Source of the DNA: Nitrospinota bacterium
Lineage (GTDB): Bacteria > Nitrospinota_A > UBA7883 > JACRLM01
Assembly: GCA_015231995.1 (NCBI GenBank)
Contig: JADGAO010000027.1
Coordinates: 1 to 22,125, forward strand
Length of the DNA stretch: 22,125 bases
Direction: 5' to 3'
Below are positions 5,393 through 13,388 of the stretch, in pieces. The notes beneath the pieces were generated by a model. It was not told the origin of the DNA and searched no databases. It worked only from the letters and a program-made list of their open reading frames with translations. The position numbers and the translations under genes are program-made. The first letter of the stretch is position 1, and every line of letters starts with the position of its first letter.

Positions 5393-6322
5393 ATGCCGCC
5401 TAGCAATTTCCCGTTTCCGGTAACACCGGAACTTACCGCGATTTCCATCGCGTACCGCAACGCCGCGTTCATCGCGGACGCCGTCCTGCCGAAGGTTCCG
5501 GTAGGCTTAAAGGCCTATCGTTACCGAAAATACAATCTTGGGGACGCTTTCTCCATCCCCGATACTAAAGTGGGCCGGACTTCGCGGCCCAACCAGGTGG
5601 ATTTTGGATTCACGGAAGAAACAGGCTTCTGTGTGGATTATGGGCTTGACGATCCTGTCCCTCAAGACGACATAAACAACGCTCCGTCCAACTACAACCC
5701 GTTGGGCGCGGCCGTCGAGTTTGTCACCAACCTCATAGAGCTGGACCGGGAGGTGCGCGTGGCGAGGATGGTGCAGGATGTGGCGAATTATGCGGCGGGC
5801 AACCATGTGATCCTGTCCGGCACGGACAAGCTCAGCGACCCGGCAAGCGACCCGATCCAGATAATCATGGACGCGATGGACGCGATGATCGTGCGCCCCA
5901 ACGTGATGGTCATCGGCAGGTTGGCCTGGTCTGCCCTTATCCGCAACGCCACGATCAACAAAGCCGTCAATAAAAACGTCGGCGACAAAGGCGTGGCCAG
6001 GAAACAGGACATCGCGGAACTGCTGGAGCTTAAGGACATCTTAGTTGGGGAGTCCTACGTCAACTCCTCCAAAAAAGGCCAAAATCCAAGCGTCTCGCGT
6101 GTTTGGGGCCCTCATATCTCCCTAATTAATCGTGATGTCCTGTCCGGGCCACAACGCGGCGTCACTTACGGGTTCACCGCGACATTCGGAACCCGCGTCG
6201 CCGGAGCCAAAGAGGATTCGAACATCGGCCTGCGTGGAGGGCAGATGGTGAGGGCGGGCGAAAGCGTTGATGAAAAAATCTGTGCCCCCGACATGGGCTA
6301 CCTGATCCAGGACGTGGTGTAG
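5393..6322 (+). CDS. major capsid protein
   Basis: This 309-residue protein follows the decoration protein and has a good ribosome site (AAGGAG). The N-terminus reads LTAISIAYRNAAFIADAVLPKVPV, and later segments include SRPNQVDFGFTEET, LDREVRVARMV, and a C-terminal stretch with TYGFTATFGTRVAG and GGQMVRAGESVDEKI. This is the pattern of HK97-fold major capsid proteins in transposable siphophages and related prophages. The scaffold, cement, capsid order supports the call. No N-terminal delta domain is apparent, as expected when a separate scaffold exists. Confidence 0.8.
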   Translation: MPPSNFPFPVTPELTAISIAYRNAAFIADAVLPKVPVGLKAYRYRKYNLGDAFSIPDTKVGRTSRPNQVDFGFTEETGFCVDYGLDDPVPQDDINNAPSNYNPLGAAVEFVTNLIELDREVRVARMVQDVANYAAGNHVILSGTDKLSDPASDPIQIIMDAMDAMIVRPNVMVIGRLAWSALIRNATINKAVNKNVGDKGVARKQDIAELLELKDILVGESYVNSSKKGQNPSVSRVWGPHISLINRDVLSGPQRGVTYGFTATFGTRVAGAKEDSNIGLRGGQMVRAGESVDEKICAPDMGYLIQDVV

Positions 6323-6324
6323 CC

Positions 6325-6615
6325 ATGAAATACACGGTAAAACGCCCCATCCTTCGCAACGGCAAACGTTATGAAGCTGGGGAATCGCTCGATGTGCCTG
6401 AAAAAGAGGCGAGTTCGCTGTTGGGCATCGGCGCTCTGGCACCTAATCCAACCCCTCCCGTGAGCGGCCCCGGACACTCCAAGGATAAATCCGGGCCGCC
6501 AGAGGGACCACCTCTTACTCCTCTGAAAGGAGGGAATAAGGGCTCCACAGACTCGGATGCTCCTGACCAAAATCCTCCTCCCTCGGAAGATGTGGGCAAG
6601 GAAAAGGGTAAGTAG
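6325..6615 (+). CDS. Mu gp35-position small protein with proline-rich tail
   Basis: This 96-residue protein starts 2 bases after the capsid gene, so it is probably translated by coupling. The N-terminal 45 residues (KYTVKRPILRNGKRYEAGESLDVP, then EASSLLGIGALAP) look like a small SH3-like fold common in phage head loci, with a required pattern of pairing a short strand with GxxY.pG. The rest is low complexity, rich in Pro, Gly, Ser, Asp and Lys. It occupies the place of Mu gp35. Function is unknown; a capsid-associated or connector accessory role is possible. Confidence 0.6.
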   Translation: MKYTVKRPILRNGKRYEAGESLDVPEKEASSLLGIGALAPNPTPPVSGPGHSKDKSGPPEGPPLTPLKGGNKGSTDSDAPDQNPPPSEDVGKEKGK

Positions 6616-6617
6616 GG

Positions 6618-6660
6618 GAAACCCCTGTGGTTGTCCAATCAGGGCGGCTACAGGGGTTTC
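6618..6660 (+). repeat. long hairpin between head genes
   Basis: GAAACCCCTGT (6618-6628) is perfectly mirrored by ACAGGGGTTTC (6650-6660). As RNA the stem continues inward through 6629-6636 with 6642-6649, using G-U pairs, to a 5-base loop, giving about 19 base pairs. No T tract follows, so it is unlikely to be a simple terminator. It may be a processing site, an mRNA stabiliser or a partial attenuator between capsid and downstream genes. Confidence 0.55.
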
Positions 6661-6690
6661 ACTCGATGACTCGATGAGGTGAATCAAACG

Positions 6691-7023
6691 ATGTTAACTT
6701 TCGACAATAAGTTGGGCGGGTGGCGGCATAAGGAGACAGTATCTGCCGGGCAGACTTCCGCCCCGCTTTACACGGTGCCCGGCAACGCCGCTGACGAAAC
6801 ATACAGACCCGTAAGCATTTACGTCGCGCCTGCCAGCGGGGCGACGGGACTTGTGCAGTTCACGCCTGATTCTCTGGCGGACATCGAGGCGGGAACCGCC
6901 GTATGGTTCGACTGGCCCAACGGCTCCGTCACTGCCAAATCGTTTGACGGGTTTGTCACGCCTGTCACAGCCCTTCGTCTGACCGCCACGGGCGGGTCGG
7001 TGACCTGGTGGGCTCTGGCATGA
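6691..7023 (+). CDS. structural-locus protein of unknown function
   Basis: This protein has 110 residues from ATG 6691, which has AGGTGA 8 bases upstream; the frame also has a GTG at 6679 that is less well placed. The sequence is beta-rich: KETVSAGQTSAPLYTVPG, PVSIYVAPASGATGLVQFT and a C-terminal VTALRLTATGGSVTWWALA. The pattern suggests a small beta-sandwich on the virion, perhaps a head-associated or fibre-like protein. I do not recognise a named family. Its end overlaps the endolysin start. Confidence 0.65.
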   Translation: MLTFDNKLGGWRHKETVSAGQTSAPLYTVPGNAADETYRPVSIYVAPASGATGLVQFTPDSLADIEAGTAVWFDWPNGSVTAKSFDGFVTPVTALRLTATGGSVTWWALA

Positions 7024-7505
7024 AAACCAACCGCGCTGGACGCGATTTGATAAAGCGGTTCGAGTCGTTTCAGCCGTCCGCCTACGCCGCTCCTGAACAG
7101 GTAGGAACGACAGGCCGGACGATAGGTTACGGGCACGTCATTCTTGACGGTGACAACATCCCCGACCCGATGACGGAAGCCGAAGCCGATGAACTTCTGC
7201 AAAAAGATTTGGAGCGGTTTGAGAGGGCCGTCTGGAAAGCGTTGGACGGAAGGGTGCAGCCGATAATCACTTTGAACGAATTCTCCGCCCTTGTCTCGTT
7301 CGTATTCAACGCCGGGAGCGAGGCTTTTAGAAATTCCACATTGCGCCGCAAGGTGAATGCCCTGGACTTTGAGGGAGCGGCGGAAGAATTCGGAAAATGG
7401 GTTTATGCCACGGTAGACGGAAAAAAAGTGAAATTGAAAGGCCTCGTAGATCGCCGTCAGGCCGAGCGGGAACTTTTTGAAACACCGGATCAGGCGGCGG
7501 CATGA
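7020..7505 (+). CDS. endolysin, T4-lysozyme-like (GH24)
   Basis: This 161-residue peptidoglycan hydrolase starts at ATG 7020, overlapping the previous stop as ATGA. It has the GH24 signature: LIKRFESF with catalytic Glu15, then RTIGYGH with Thr34, and later LVSFVFNAGSEAFRNSTL and the RRQAERELF ending. The Asp (or Cys) that many relatives carry about nine residues after the Glu is Ala24 here, with a local insertion in the E-to-T spacing. No signal peptide or membrane anchor is visible, so a holin is expected, but none is seen nearby. Its location within the head-tail module is unusual; Mu places its lysis genes upstream of the head genes. Confidence 0.85.
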   Translation: MKTNRAGRDLIKRFESFQPSAYAAPEQVGTTGRTIGYGHVILDGDNIPDPMTEAEADELLQKDLERFERAVWKALDGRVQPIITLNEFSALVSFVFNAGSEAFRNSTLRRKVNALDFEGAAEEFGKWVYATVDGKKVKLKGLVDRRQAERELFETPDQAAA

Positions 7506-7909
7506 ACTACCTAACAATTGACGATCTCTTTGTCCGTTATGGACAGGCGGATGTGCTGTCCCAAACCGACCGGGACGGCGACGGAACTGCGGATGCGGAC
7601 GTGGTGGCGAGCGCGATAGCCGACACCGGGGCGTTGATAGACACATATCTGGCGGGGAGGTACAACCTGCCGTTCGTCACGATTCCCGGCGTGTTGACCC
7701 GCCTCGCCTGCGATATCGCCTGGTACAACCTGTTCGCCGTGGGTAAAGCTCCCGACCATGTGAAGACGCGGTACGACGCCTCGATTGAATTTCTGAAAAT
7801 GATTAAATCCGGCGAAGTGTCGCTGGGGGCCGGAAATGTCGTAGCCAGCTTGCCCCGACACTCCGCGCCGGATCGGGTTTTTGATGGCTCCTCCATGAGC
7901 GGGTTTTAA
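7502..7909 (+). CDS. Mu gp36-like protein (DUF1320), head-tail connection
   Basis: This 135-residue protein overlaps the endolysin stop (ATGA). It begins NYLTIDDLFVRYGQADVLSQTDRDGDGTADADVVASAIADTG, then DTYLAGRYNLPF and RLACDIAWYNLF, which is the DUF1320 / Mu gp36 pattern. These proteins act at the head-tail connector. The DRDGDGTADAD insert is Asp-rich and could bind a divalent metal. Length is normal for the family. Confidence 0.85.
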   Translation: MNYLTIDDLFVRYGQADVLSQTDRDGDGTADADVVASAIADTGALIDTYLAGRYNLPFVTIPGVLTRLACDIAWYNLFAVGKAPDHVKTRYDASIEFLKMIKSGEVSLGAGNVVASLPRHSAPDRVFDGSSMSGF

Positions 7910-7911
7910 CA

Positions 7912-8433
7912 ATGGGCGACGCCGTAACCATCGAGATAAAATCCGAAGCGGTGACACGCGCCCTCCAGCGGCTTTATTCAGCCGGAGCGGAGCGGGAGCC
8001 CATCCATGCCGACATTGGACGATCTCTGGTTTCCAACATTCATCTTACGATGAAGGCCGGCACAGACCCTTATGGTCGTCCACACGCCCCGCTCAAATAC
8101 CGCGATGGAATTCCACTGGTCAGCGGCAACGCGCGTGGATTGGTGGGGAGTATCTCAAGCCGGGCGGATGAAACCGACGTGGTGGTCGGCACGAATAAAG
8201 TATATGCGGCGACCCAACAGTTCGGGGTGATCGGCCGTGTGATAACCCCTCGCTTAAAAAGCGTTCTCCGATTTTTTATTCCCGGCCGTGGTTCGCCCGT
8301 CTTTGCCCGGTCGGTAAAAATAACGATACCTCCACGCCCGTTTTTGCCGATGGATGGAGACCTGCCCGGATCGTGGCGACGCGACATCCTTGCGCTGATT
8401 AAAGACCGAATGATGGAATCCTACAATGGATGA
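7912..8433 (+). CDS. Mu gpG-like virion morphogenesis / tail completion protein
   Basis: This 173-residue protein lies 2 bases after the gp36-like gene. It has the phage virion morphogenesis pattern: N-terminal helix RALQRLY, HADIGRSLVSNIHLTM, DPYGRPHAPLK, RGLVGSISSRADETDVVVGTN, YAATQQFGV, and a C-terminal PPRPFLPM. Mu gpG and P2 gpS belong to this group and finish head-tail joining. In Mu, G lies between F and I; here the F-I gap holds cargo and the G-type gene sits after gp36, as in other transposable siphophages. Confidence 0.85.
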   Translation: MGDAVTIEIKSEAVTRALQRLYSAGAEREPIHADIGRSLVSNIHLTMKAGTDPYGRPHAPLKYRDGIPLVSGNARGLVGSISSRADETDVVVGTNKVYAATQQFGVIGRVITPRLKSVLRFFIPGRGSPVFARSVKITIPPRPFLPMDGDLPGSWRRDILALIKDRMMESYNG

Positions 8434-8869
8434 TGATTTTTTCGCTTTAGAGACTCTCATCATAGAGCGGGTCAGGTCGCAGGTATCGGAGCTTACTTCC
8501 GTAAAGGGCCTTTCAAATCTCGCCGCCCGGCCGGATGACATCGTCAAACCGCCCGTGGGCTACATCATGTTTTACGGCTACGAAGCCGGTGGCGGCAAAG
8601 ATACGGAGTTGCTGGACGGCGAACAGGTCATCACCCAGAAGTGGCTGGTGCAACTGATCGTCAAAGACCAAGACATGACACATGGAAAACAAGCCCGCGT
8701 CACAGCCGGGGTTTTGCTGTCGAAGATTTCCGCCGCGCTCCGCGTTTGGGATGGCCGTCCGGCAAAAACTTCGCCGCTGACCCTTGTCACCGGCCCACTG
8801 CCGGAACTGGACGCGGACGGGTTCTGGAGTTTTCCTCTGCTTTTCAAGACATCTTTCCCCATAATTTAA
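8426..8869 (+). CDS. Mu gp37-like tail terminator-type protein
   Basis: This 147-residue protein overlaps the gpG-like gene by 8 bases. It starts DDDFFALETLIIERVRSQV and continues with a central EQVITQKWLVQLIVKDQD and a C-terminal DADGFWSFPLLFKTSFPI. This matches the Mu gp37 family, which sits where tail-terminator proteins are found and probably closes the head end of the tail. The exact role is inferred from gene position. Confidence 0.75.
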   Translation: MDDDFFALETLIIERVRSQVSELTSVKGLSNLAARPDDIVKPPVGYIMFYGYEAGGGKDTELLDGEQVITQKWLVQLIVKDQDMTHGKQARVTAGVLLSKISAALRVWDGRPAKTSPLTLVTGPLPELDADGFWSFPLLFKTSFPII

Positions 8870-8880
8870 GGAGACCTCAA

Positions 8881-9621
8881 ATGCCGATTCAGGTGCGAAG
8901 TTTCGTCGGGCGTGGGCCTGTCCGCATATCCACAAAGGGGGCGAACAATTACTTCCCCCTCTGGAACTGCCAAAAACTCGACCTGGCCACAGAAAGCCAG
9001 GAAGATAAATTGATGGACGCCATGTCCCCGGCTGGCGGGGTTATGGACTCCGCCACAATAATCACCGGCGCGCAGGTTGGCATGACCAGCCCGGATTATC
9101 ATCCAGACACGATCGCCCGTGTCCTGTGGGGATCCAATGTCCTGCAAGCAACCGCCGCTGTCACGGCGGAGACTCACGCCAGCGTAAAACAGGGTTCCGT
9201 CGTGAAACTGAATTTCACGCCATCGGCGGTTACGACCGTGAAGGACGGGACGGGGGTTACAACATACGTCCTGGGCACGGACTACAATGTGACGGGATCG
9301 GGGGTTGAGATCATAACGGGCTCCGGAATAGCCGACGCTTCCACAATAAAGGTGGATTACACAAAAGCGGACGCCGACGTGGTGCACGCGCTGACCACCG
9401 TTGGCGCAGAGTTCTCCCTGCTTTTCGAGGGGATAAACACCCAGTCTGGGAAGAATGTCATCATCGAGTTTTTCCGCGTCCGATTCTCGGCCGCCAAATC
9501 GCTCCAGTTCCAGAGCGTGGAAACCAAGTTCGGCAAATACGACATTTCGGCGTTCGTGCTTGCGGACGAATCCCGGCCGGCCGGCGAAAGCAAATACTTC
9601 ACCATCACCTACGTCAACTAG
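8881..9621 (+). CDS. major tail (tube) protein
   Basis: This 246-residue protein starts at ATG 8881 with AAGGAGA upstream; the frame is open further left inside the gp37-like gene, but no better start exists there. It reads KGANNYFPLWNCQKLDLATE, then a Ser/Thr/Val-rich body including an inserted block around TTVKDGTGVTTYVLGTDYNV (about residues 115-155), then VIIEFFRVRFSAAKSLQFQ and KYFTITYV. Order (before the chaperone and tape measure) and composition identify the tail tube subunit. The inserted block looks like a small surface-exposed beta domain. No tail-sheath gene accompanies it, so the tail is probably non-contractile. Confidence 0.75.
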   Translation: MPIQVRSFVGRGPVRISTKGANNYFPLWNCQKLDLATESQEDKLMDAMSPAGGVMDSATIITGAQVGMTSPDYHPDTIARVLWGSNVLQATAAVTAETHASVKQGSVVKLNFTPSAVTTVKDGTGVTTYVLGTDYNVTGSGVEIITGSGIADASTIKVDYTKADADVVHALTTVGAEFSLLFEGINTQSGKNVIIEFFRVRFSAAKSLQFQSVETKFGKYDISAFVLADESRPAGESKYFTITYVN

Positions 9622-9630
9622 GGGGATTCC

Positions 9631-9933
9631 ATGAGAGTGAAGATTTCAATCGCCGAAAGGCTCATCACAGTAAGAGAGCTGACGGTGCGCGAAATGCGGG
9701 AATGGTTCCAGGAACTCAAAACAATGGCGAACACCGAACAGGTGGACGTGATCGGGAACCTGTTGTTCGAAGGTATTTCGCTGGAGACAATGCGGAAGAT
9801 GACCAATCTTGCCCCTGACGAAATATCCCAATTCACTCCTTCCGAGCTGAGTTCCCTGTTGGAGAAGTTAAAGGAGGTCAATCCCCATTTTTTCGGAGTG
9901 CTCGCCCATCTGAAGACGCTGGGGGCGAGCTAG
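9631..9933 (+). CDS. tail assembly chaperone (G-type)
   Basis: This 100-residue helical protein, with GGGGGA before ATG 9631, lies between the tail tube and tape measure genes. It reads MRVKISIAERLITVRELTVREMREWFQELKT and ends near ELSSLLEKLKEVNPHFFGVLAHL. Position and size match tail assembly chaperones, which coat the tape measure during tail assembly. It contains a -1 slippery site at 9888-9894 near its end, so a longer GT-type form is expected. Confidence 0.75.
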   Translation: MRVKISIAERLITVRELTVREMREWFQELKTMANTEQVDVIGNLLFEGISLETMRKMTNLAPDEISQFTPSELSSLLEKLKEVNPHFFGVLAHLKTLGAS

Positions 9934-10052
9934 GCGACCTGTTGCCGCGTTTCGACCGGCTTATTGTTTTTTTGATCGAGCGCGGACACACAAACGCGCT
10001 CGATTATCCTTTGTCGTTCTTGTTCTCGGCGGTAGAAGATGGTGGACAATAA
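9631..10052 (+). CDS. predicted -1 frameshift product, GT-type chaperone
   Basis: If ribosomes slip back one base at T_TTT_TTC (9888-9894), translation continues in the -1 frame from CGG 9894 to TAA 10050-10052. This adds 52 residues (RSARPSEDAGGELGDLLPRF and onward, ending AVEDGGQ) to the first 88, for 140 in total. The extension stays open exactly until just past the tape measure start (ATG 10039), as expected for a GT extension. A region with no such role would be unlikely to keep the frame open here. The G:GT ratio cannot be read from sequence. Confidence 0.7.
9888..9894 (+). other. -1 programmed frameshift slippery heptamer T_TTT_TTC
   Basis: In the chaperone frame the codons are CAT TTT TTC, giving the classic X_XXY_YYZ pattern with all T except the last base. 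Slippage leads into the 52-codon -1 extension. The strong stem at 9975-10004 is about 80 bases downstream, rather far to be the usual stimulator. Confidence 0.65.
9975..10004. repeat. 10-bp inverted repeat in the chaperone extension
   Basis: ATCGAGCGCG (9975-9984) is perfectly mirrored by CGCGCTCGAT (9995-10004) around a 10-base loop. It follows a T7 run (9967-9973), so the T tract is on the wrong side for a rightward terminator. It lies 35 bases before the tape measure ATG and may modulate translation of that gene or of the -1 extension. Confidence 0.5.
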
Positions 10053-12990
10053 TCTCGAAATAAAAATCTCGGCGGATACCAGCCAGCTTATAGCCGGAGT
10101 CCGTTCCGCACAGACACAGATAACCGCCACCACTCAAAAGCTTGCCGACAGCGCGAAGAACGCCAGCTCCGATATAGACAAGGCGTGGGCCGCTTTAGGC
10201 TCCCGGTCGTCACAATCCATACAGTCCGATATCCGAACCACAGTTTCCGCTTACAACCTTCTTGCGCGCTCCGGCAAGGCGTCGTCGGATGAACTGGCGC
10301 GAGCGGCGGAATCTGCGAAAACCAGAATAGCGGAACTAAACGCCGAAATAAGCCGGAATAAAAACGGCCAATCGTTTAACGCGATCGGAGTTCGGACGGA
10401 TGGGGCGATTCAAACTGAAATCGCCAGAATCCAGGCCGCCTACAAATCCCTTGCCGCGTCCGGATCGGCGTCCGCAGGGGAGCTTGCGAGGGCGCAGGCG
10501 ACGGCGAACCAGAAAATCGCAGAACTGCGGCAGGAACTATCAGGAGTCCATCCTGCGGCAGGAGCGGCAGAGTTAAGCATAGCCAGATACGCCCAGGGAC
10601 TTATCGCCGTAAGCACAGCTTACGCCATATTGCGCGGCTCAATGATGGTTGAAACCGAAGTTGTAGCGGTCGGGGCAAAATTCGAGTCATTGAACGTGCA
10701 AATGAAAGCCGTTGCCGGTGGAGCGGCCGAAGGCCGCCAGGCGATGCAGTGGCTGATTGATTTCAATAAGCGCACACCGTACGAGCTTGAAGATGTCACG
10801 CGCGGGTTCATGATGCTGAAAAACGCGGGGCTAGATCCGTACACCGGCTCGCTGGAAGGGTTGACGGCCGCCGCTTCCAAAGCGGGCGGAGGACAGGAAA
10901 AACTACAAAGAGTGTTGCTGGCCGTTACGCAGATGTGGGCGAAGGGCAAAATAACGAGCGAAGAAATGACCCGGCAGTTGACCGAAACGGGTATTCCCGC
11001 ATGGGACTTATTGTCCAAATCCACAGGGAAAAGCGTGGCGGAGCTTATGAAGCTGGCCGAAACCGGAGACCTTGGCCGCGACGCTCTTGCAAAGCTCATT
11101 AAAGCCCTGGGTGAATGGGGCGGGTCTGCGGCGACGGAACAGATGGCGACGTATGCCGGCCAGCTTAGCAACGTCAAGGACAATTGGACGTTGCTTCTTA
11201 ACGAGGTGGCGAAAAACGGCCCACTGTTAGAGACGACAAAAATCCTTAAAACCATAAACGACCAGGCGGGAGCCTCCAACGATGGCATTACCAACCTCGC
11301 GCGGAGCGCCGGACAATCACTAGCATCGCCGCTTGTCGTTCTTAATGGTTGGGTGGACGGGTTCCGCTCTTTGAACTCCTCTACGGATGGCTGGGCTGAA
11401 AAATTGGTGAAAATAAATCCGATTTACCAATCGTTAAATTCCTTTTTAAACCCGATCCGCTTGAACATGGAGAAACTGGAAACGCTCGCGTTCGGGCTTA
11501 TCCCAAATTATGCGCGGATCGCCGATGAACATGAAAGATGGTTCAACCGCCAGCAAAAGGTACTCGATTCCATACAGGCGTCCAAGTCGGCGCTGGCCGC
11601 GTTGGCGGCTGTAGGGCTGGATAATTCGCCGCTGGCCAACTCCATAAAAAAGATTCAGGCGGATATGGCCAAAGGCCTCATATCGCCGGAAAACGCGGCG
11701 AAGGCCGTGGCGGATATCAAGATGCAATCCGGGCAGGCGCTGGAGGCCGCCAAACTGCTCACGGATAAAAAGGCCCAATTAGCCCAGCTTGAAGTCCAGA
11801 TGAACGACATGAAGCTGGCGCGCATAACCACATCCGAGCGTGCCGCAAAGGAAAATATAGGAGCCCTGGACAGGGACTCTTTAAATAAAAGAATCGCCAA
11901 CATCGCAAAAGAGCTTGATGCGATCCATCAGAAATGCGCTCAAGCGGAGCGACTGGAAACGGAGCTGGCGGCCAAGCTTGGGCGGATACAAAAGGAACGG
12001 TTTGACCTTGTTGTTTCCATCGAGGATGAAATCCGGGCAAAACAGAGAGAAGGGATGCCCGAAGCCGAAGCCCAGGCCGACCTGAAGAAACAGATAGACG
12101 AGAAACTGAGTCAATCCGCCAAAGCTCTGGCGGCCAGTGAATATGACGTGGCCAATGCGCGTGGCGCCGAGGCGCGGGCGCTGGCCGGGCAGATAAAAGA
12201 CAGAAACCAGTCCATAGAAAAACTGAAGGAGGTGGGGTCTGCGCTGGATAACGTGAAAGCCGCTCAGGAAAAGGAAGCGGCTTCAGCGGTCGAAGCGCAA
12301 AAGAAAATAGTGGATGAACTGGCCCAGCGGAAGGATGAAATCGAGGCGATAAAAAAGCAGTTGGAGGAAGGACTCACGGTCCGCTTGATTTCCGACACAC
12401 AACAGGCGAGAGATGAACTCGACTCCATCCAGAAAATGCTTTCCGAAATAACAGATAAGACCGTAACCGTCACGGTAAAAACCGTCGAGGCAAAAGCTGG
12501 AGGCGGGCTTGTCGGCGCGACAGTCCCCGGATATGCAGGTGGAGGGAATGTTACCGGCCCAGGCGGGACTGACACCATCCCCGCCATGTTGACGGCAGGC
12601 GAGTATGTGCAACCAGTTCGTGCTGTTCAGCATTATGGGCATGATTTCATGGAGGCGCTCCGTCAGCGGATCATCCCGCGTTCCGCGATCGGCGCCATCA
12701 TGAAGGGAATAGATGTGGTGAAAAAGAATCCTCTTCTGGGTAGCGAACAAAACATCGCCTCGATCATGTCATATCTGGCTCCACACACGCGCCATTACGC
12801 GGAGGGCGGCTCTGTCGCCACGGCCTCACACAGTCAGGGAGCGGGATCATCCTCAACCCCTTTCAGCGGCGATACGGTGCGTATCGAAATCAACATGGGG
12901 GCAAAAAAGACCAGTGTGTTCGCCCAGCGCGATCAGGCGCGGGCGTTCGCCAACATGCTTAATGAAATTTCGCGTGGAGCCATCGCGTGA
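10039..12990 (+). CDS. tape measure protein
   Basis: This 983-residue protein sets tail length and is the largest in the window. Near the N-terminus are two related helical repeats, at about residues 50-106 and 116-172, sharing a pattern of AY..LA.SG.AS..ELARA and IAEL. The tape-measure core (about 214-395) reads MQWLIDFNKRTPYELEDVTRGFMMLKNAG, then WAKGKITSEEMTRQLTETGIPAWDLL and AGQLSNVKDNW. A long coiled coil follows (about 560-810). A Gly-rich segment with GGTDTIPAMLTAGEYV (about 843) and a short C-terminal tail end the protein. The start overlaps the GT extension. Using the usual figure of about 0.15 nm per residue, the tail would be near 150 nm; this is an estimate. Confidence 0.9.
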   Translation: MVDNNLEIKISADTSQLIAGVRSAQTQITATTQKLADSAKNASSDIDKAWAALGSRSSQSIQSDIRTTVSAYNLLARSGKASSDELARAAESAKTRIAELNAEISRNKNGQSFNAIGVRTDGAIQTEIARIQAAYKSLAASGSASAGELARAQATANQKIAELRQELSGVHPAAGAAELSIARYAQGLIAVSTAYAILRGSMMVETEVVAVGAKFESLNVQMKAVAGGAAEGRQAMQWLIDFNKRTPYELEDVTRGFMMLKNAGLDPYTGSLEGLTAAASKAGGGQEKLQRVLLAVTQMWAKGKITSEEMTRQLTETGIPAWDLLSKSTGKSVAELMKLAETGDLGRDALAKLIKALGEWGGSAATEQMATYAGQLSNVKDNWTLLLNEVAKNGPLLETTKILKTINDQAGASNDGITNLARSAGQSLASPLVVLNGWVDGFRSLNSSTDGWAEKLVKINPIYQSLNSFLNPIRLNMEKLETLAFGLIPNYARIADEHERWFNRQQKVLDSIQASKSALAALAAVGLDNSPLANSIKKIQADMAKGLISPENAAKAVADIKMQSGQALEAAKLLTDKKAQLAQLEVQMNDMKLARITTSERAAKENIGALDRDSLNKRIANIAKELDAIHQKCAQAERLETELAAKLGRIQKERFDLVVSIEDEIRAKQREGMPEAEAQADLKKQIDEKLSQSAKALAASEYDVANARGAEARALAGQIKDRNQSIEKLKEVGSALDNVKAAQEKEAASAVEAQKKIVDELAQRKDEIEAIKKQLEEGLTVRLISDTQQARDELDSIQKMLSEITDKTVTVTVKTVEAKAGGGLVGATVPGYAGGGNVTGPGGTDTIPAMLTAGEYVQPVRAVQHYGHDFMEALRQRIIPRSAIGAIMKGIDVVKKNPLLGSEQNIASIMSYLAPHTRHYAEGGSVATASHSQGAGSSSTPFSGDTVRIEINMGAKKTSVFAQRDQARAFANMLNEISRGAIA

Positions 12991-13379
12991 AAAAGCTTGG
13001 GGACCTTGTCCTGCCGAACCAACTTATCTGGGCGGACAAGTATGAGCCTTCTGGCTTGGCGCAGTCTGTCACGCGCACGCTTGGAGGGAATCCGGTAGTG
13101 TTCACAGCATCGCTCAAAGGCGGACGGCCCGTCACGCTGGAGGCGCGTAAAGGCGTATGTTGGTTCAACGCGGACGAAGTGGCGGCGATAAAACTTATGG
13201 CGGACGCGCCGGGTGCGGCATACGACCTTATCTGGGGAAACGAGATCATGACGGCGCTCTTTCGTCACCACGAACCGCCCGCCGTTCAACTGGAGCCGCT
13301 TTACCCGTTGATGGATGAATATCCCAAAGGCGGCCGGTCCCTTTTTCATGGAACCATAAAACTGATGACTCTTGAATAG
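12987..13379 (+). CDS. tail protein downstream of tape measure (unknown)
   Basis: This 130-residue protein starts at GTG 12987, overlapping the tape measure stop as GTGA. It reads KKLGDLVLPNQLIWADKYEPSGLAQSVTRTLGGNPVV, then RPVTLEARKGVCWFNADEV and a C-terminal SLFHGTIKLMTLE. No named family is certain. The pattern of a two-strand start with LVWADKY suggests a distal tail protein-like role, in keeping with its place right after the tape measure in transposable siphophages. Confidence 0.7.
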   Translation: MKKLGDLVLPNQLIWADKYEPSGLAQSVTRTLGGNPVVFTASLKGGRPVTLEARKGVCWFNADEVAAIKLMADAPGAAYDLIWGNEIMTALFRHHEPPAVQLEPLYPLMDEYPKGGRSLFHGTIKLMTLE

Positions 13380-13388
13380 GAGACCACG

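Noticed and set aside
6819..7646. Leftward open frame of 275 codons across endolysin and neighbours
   Set aside because: It is antisense to three overlapping, well-supported genes and has an Arg/Pro-rich composition typical of shadow frames.
9967..10004. Rho-independent terminator before the tape measure gene
   Set aside because: The T7 run precedes the stem instead of following it, and a terminator here would cut the late operon.
10620..11294. Leftward open frame of 224 codons inside the tape measure gene
   Set aside because: It lies antisense to the conserved tape-measure core and shows only low-complexity Ser/Ala/Pro sequence.
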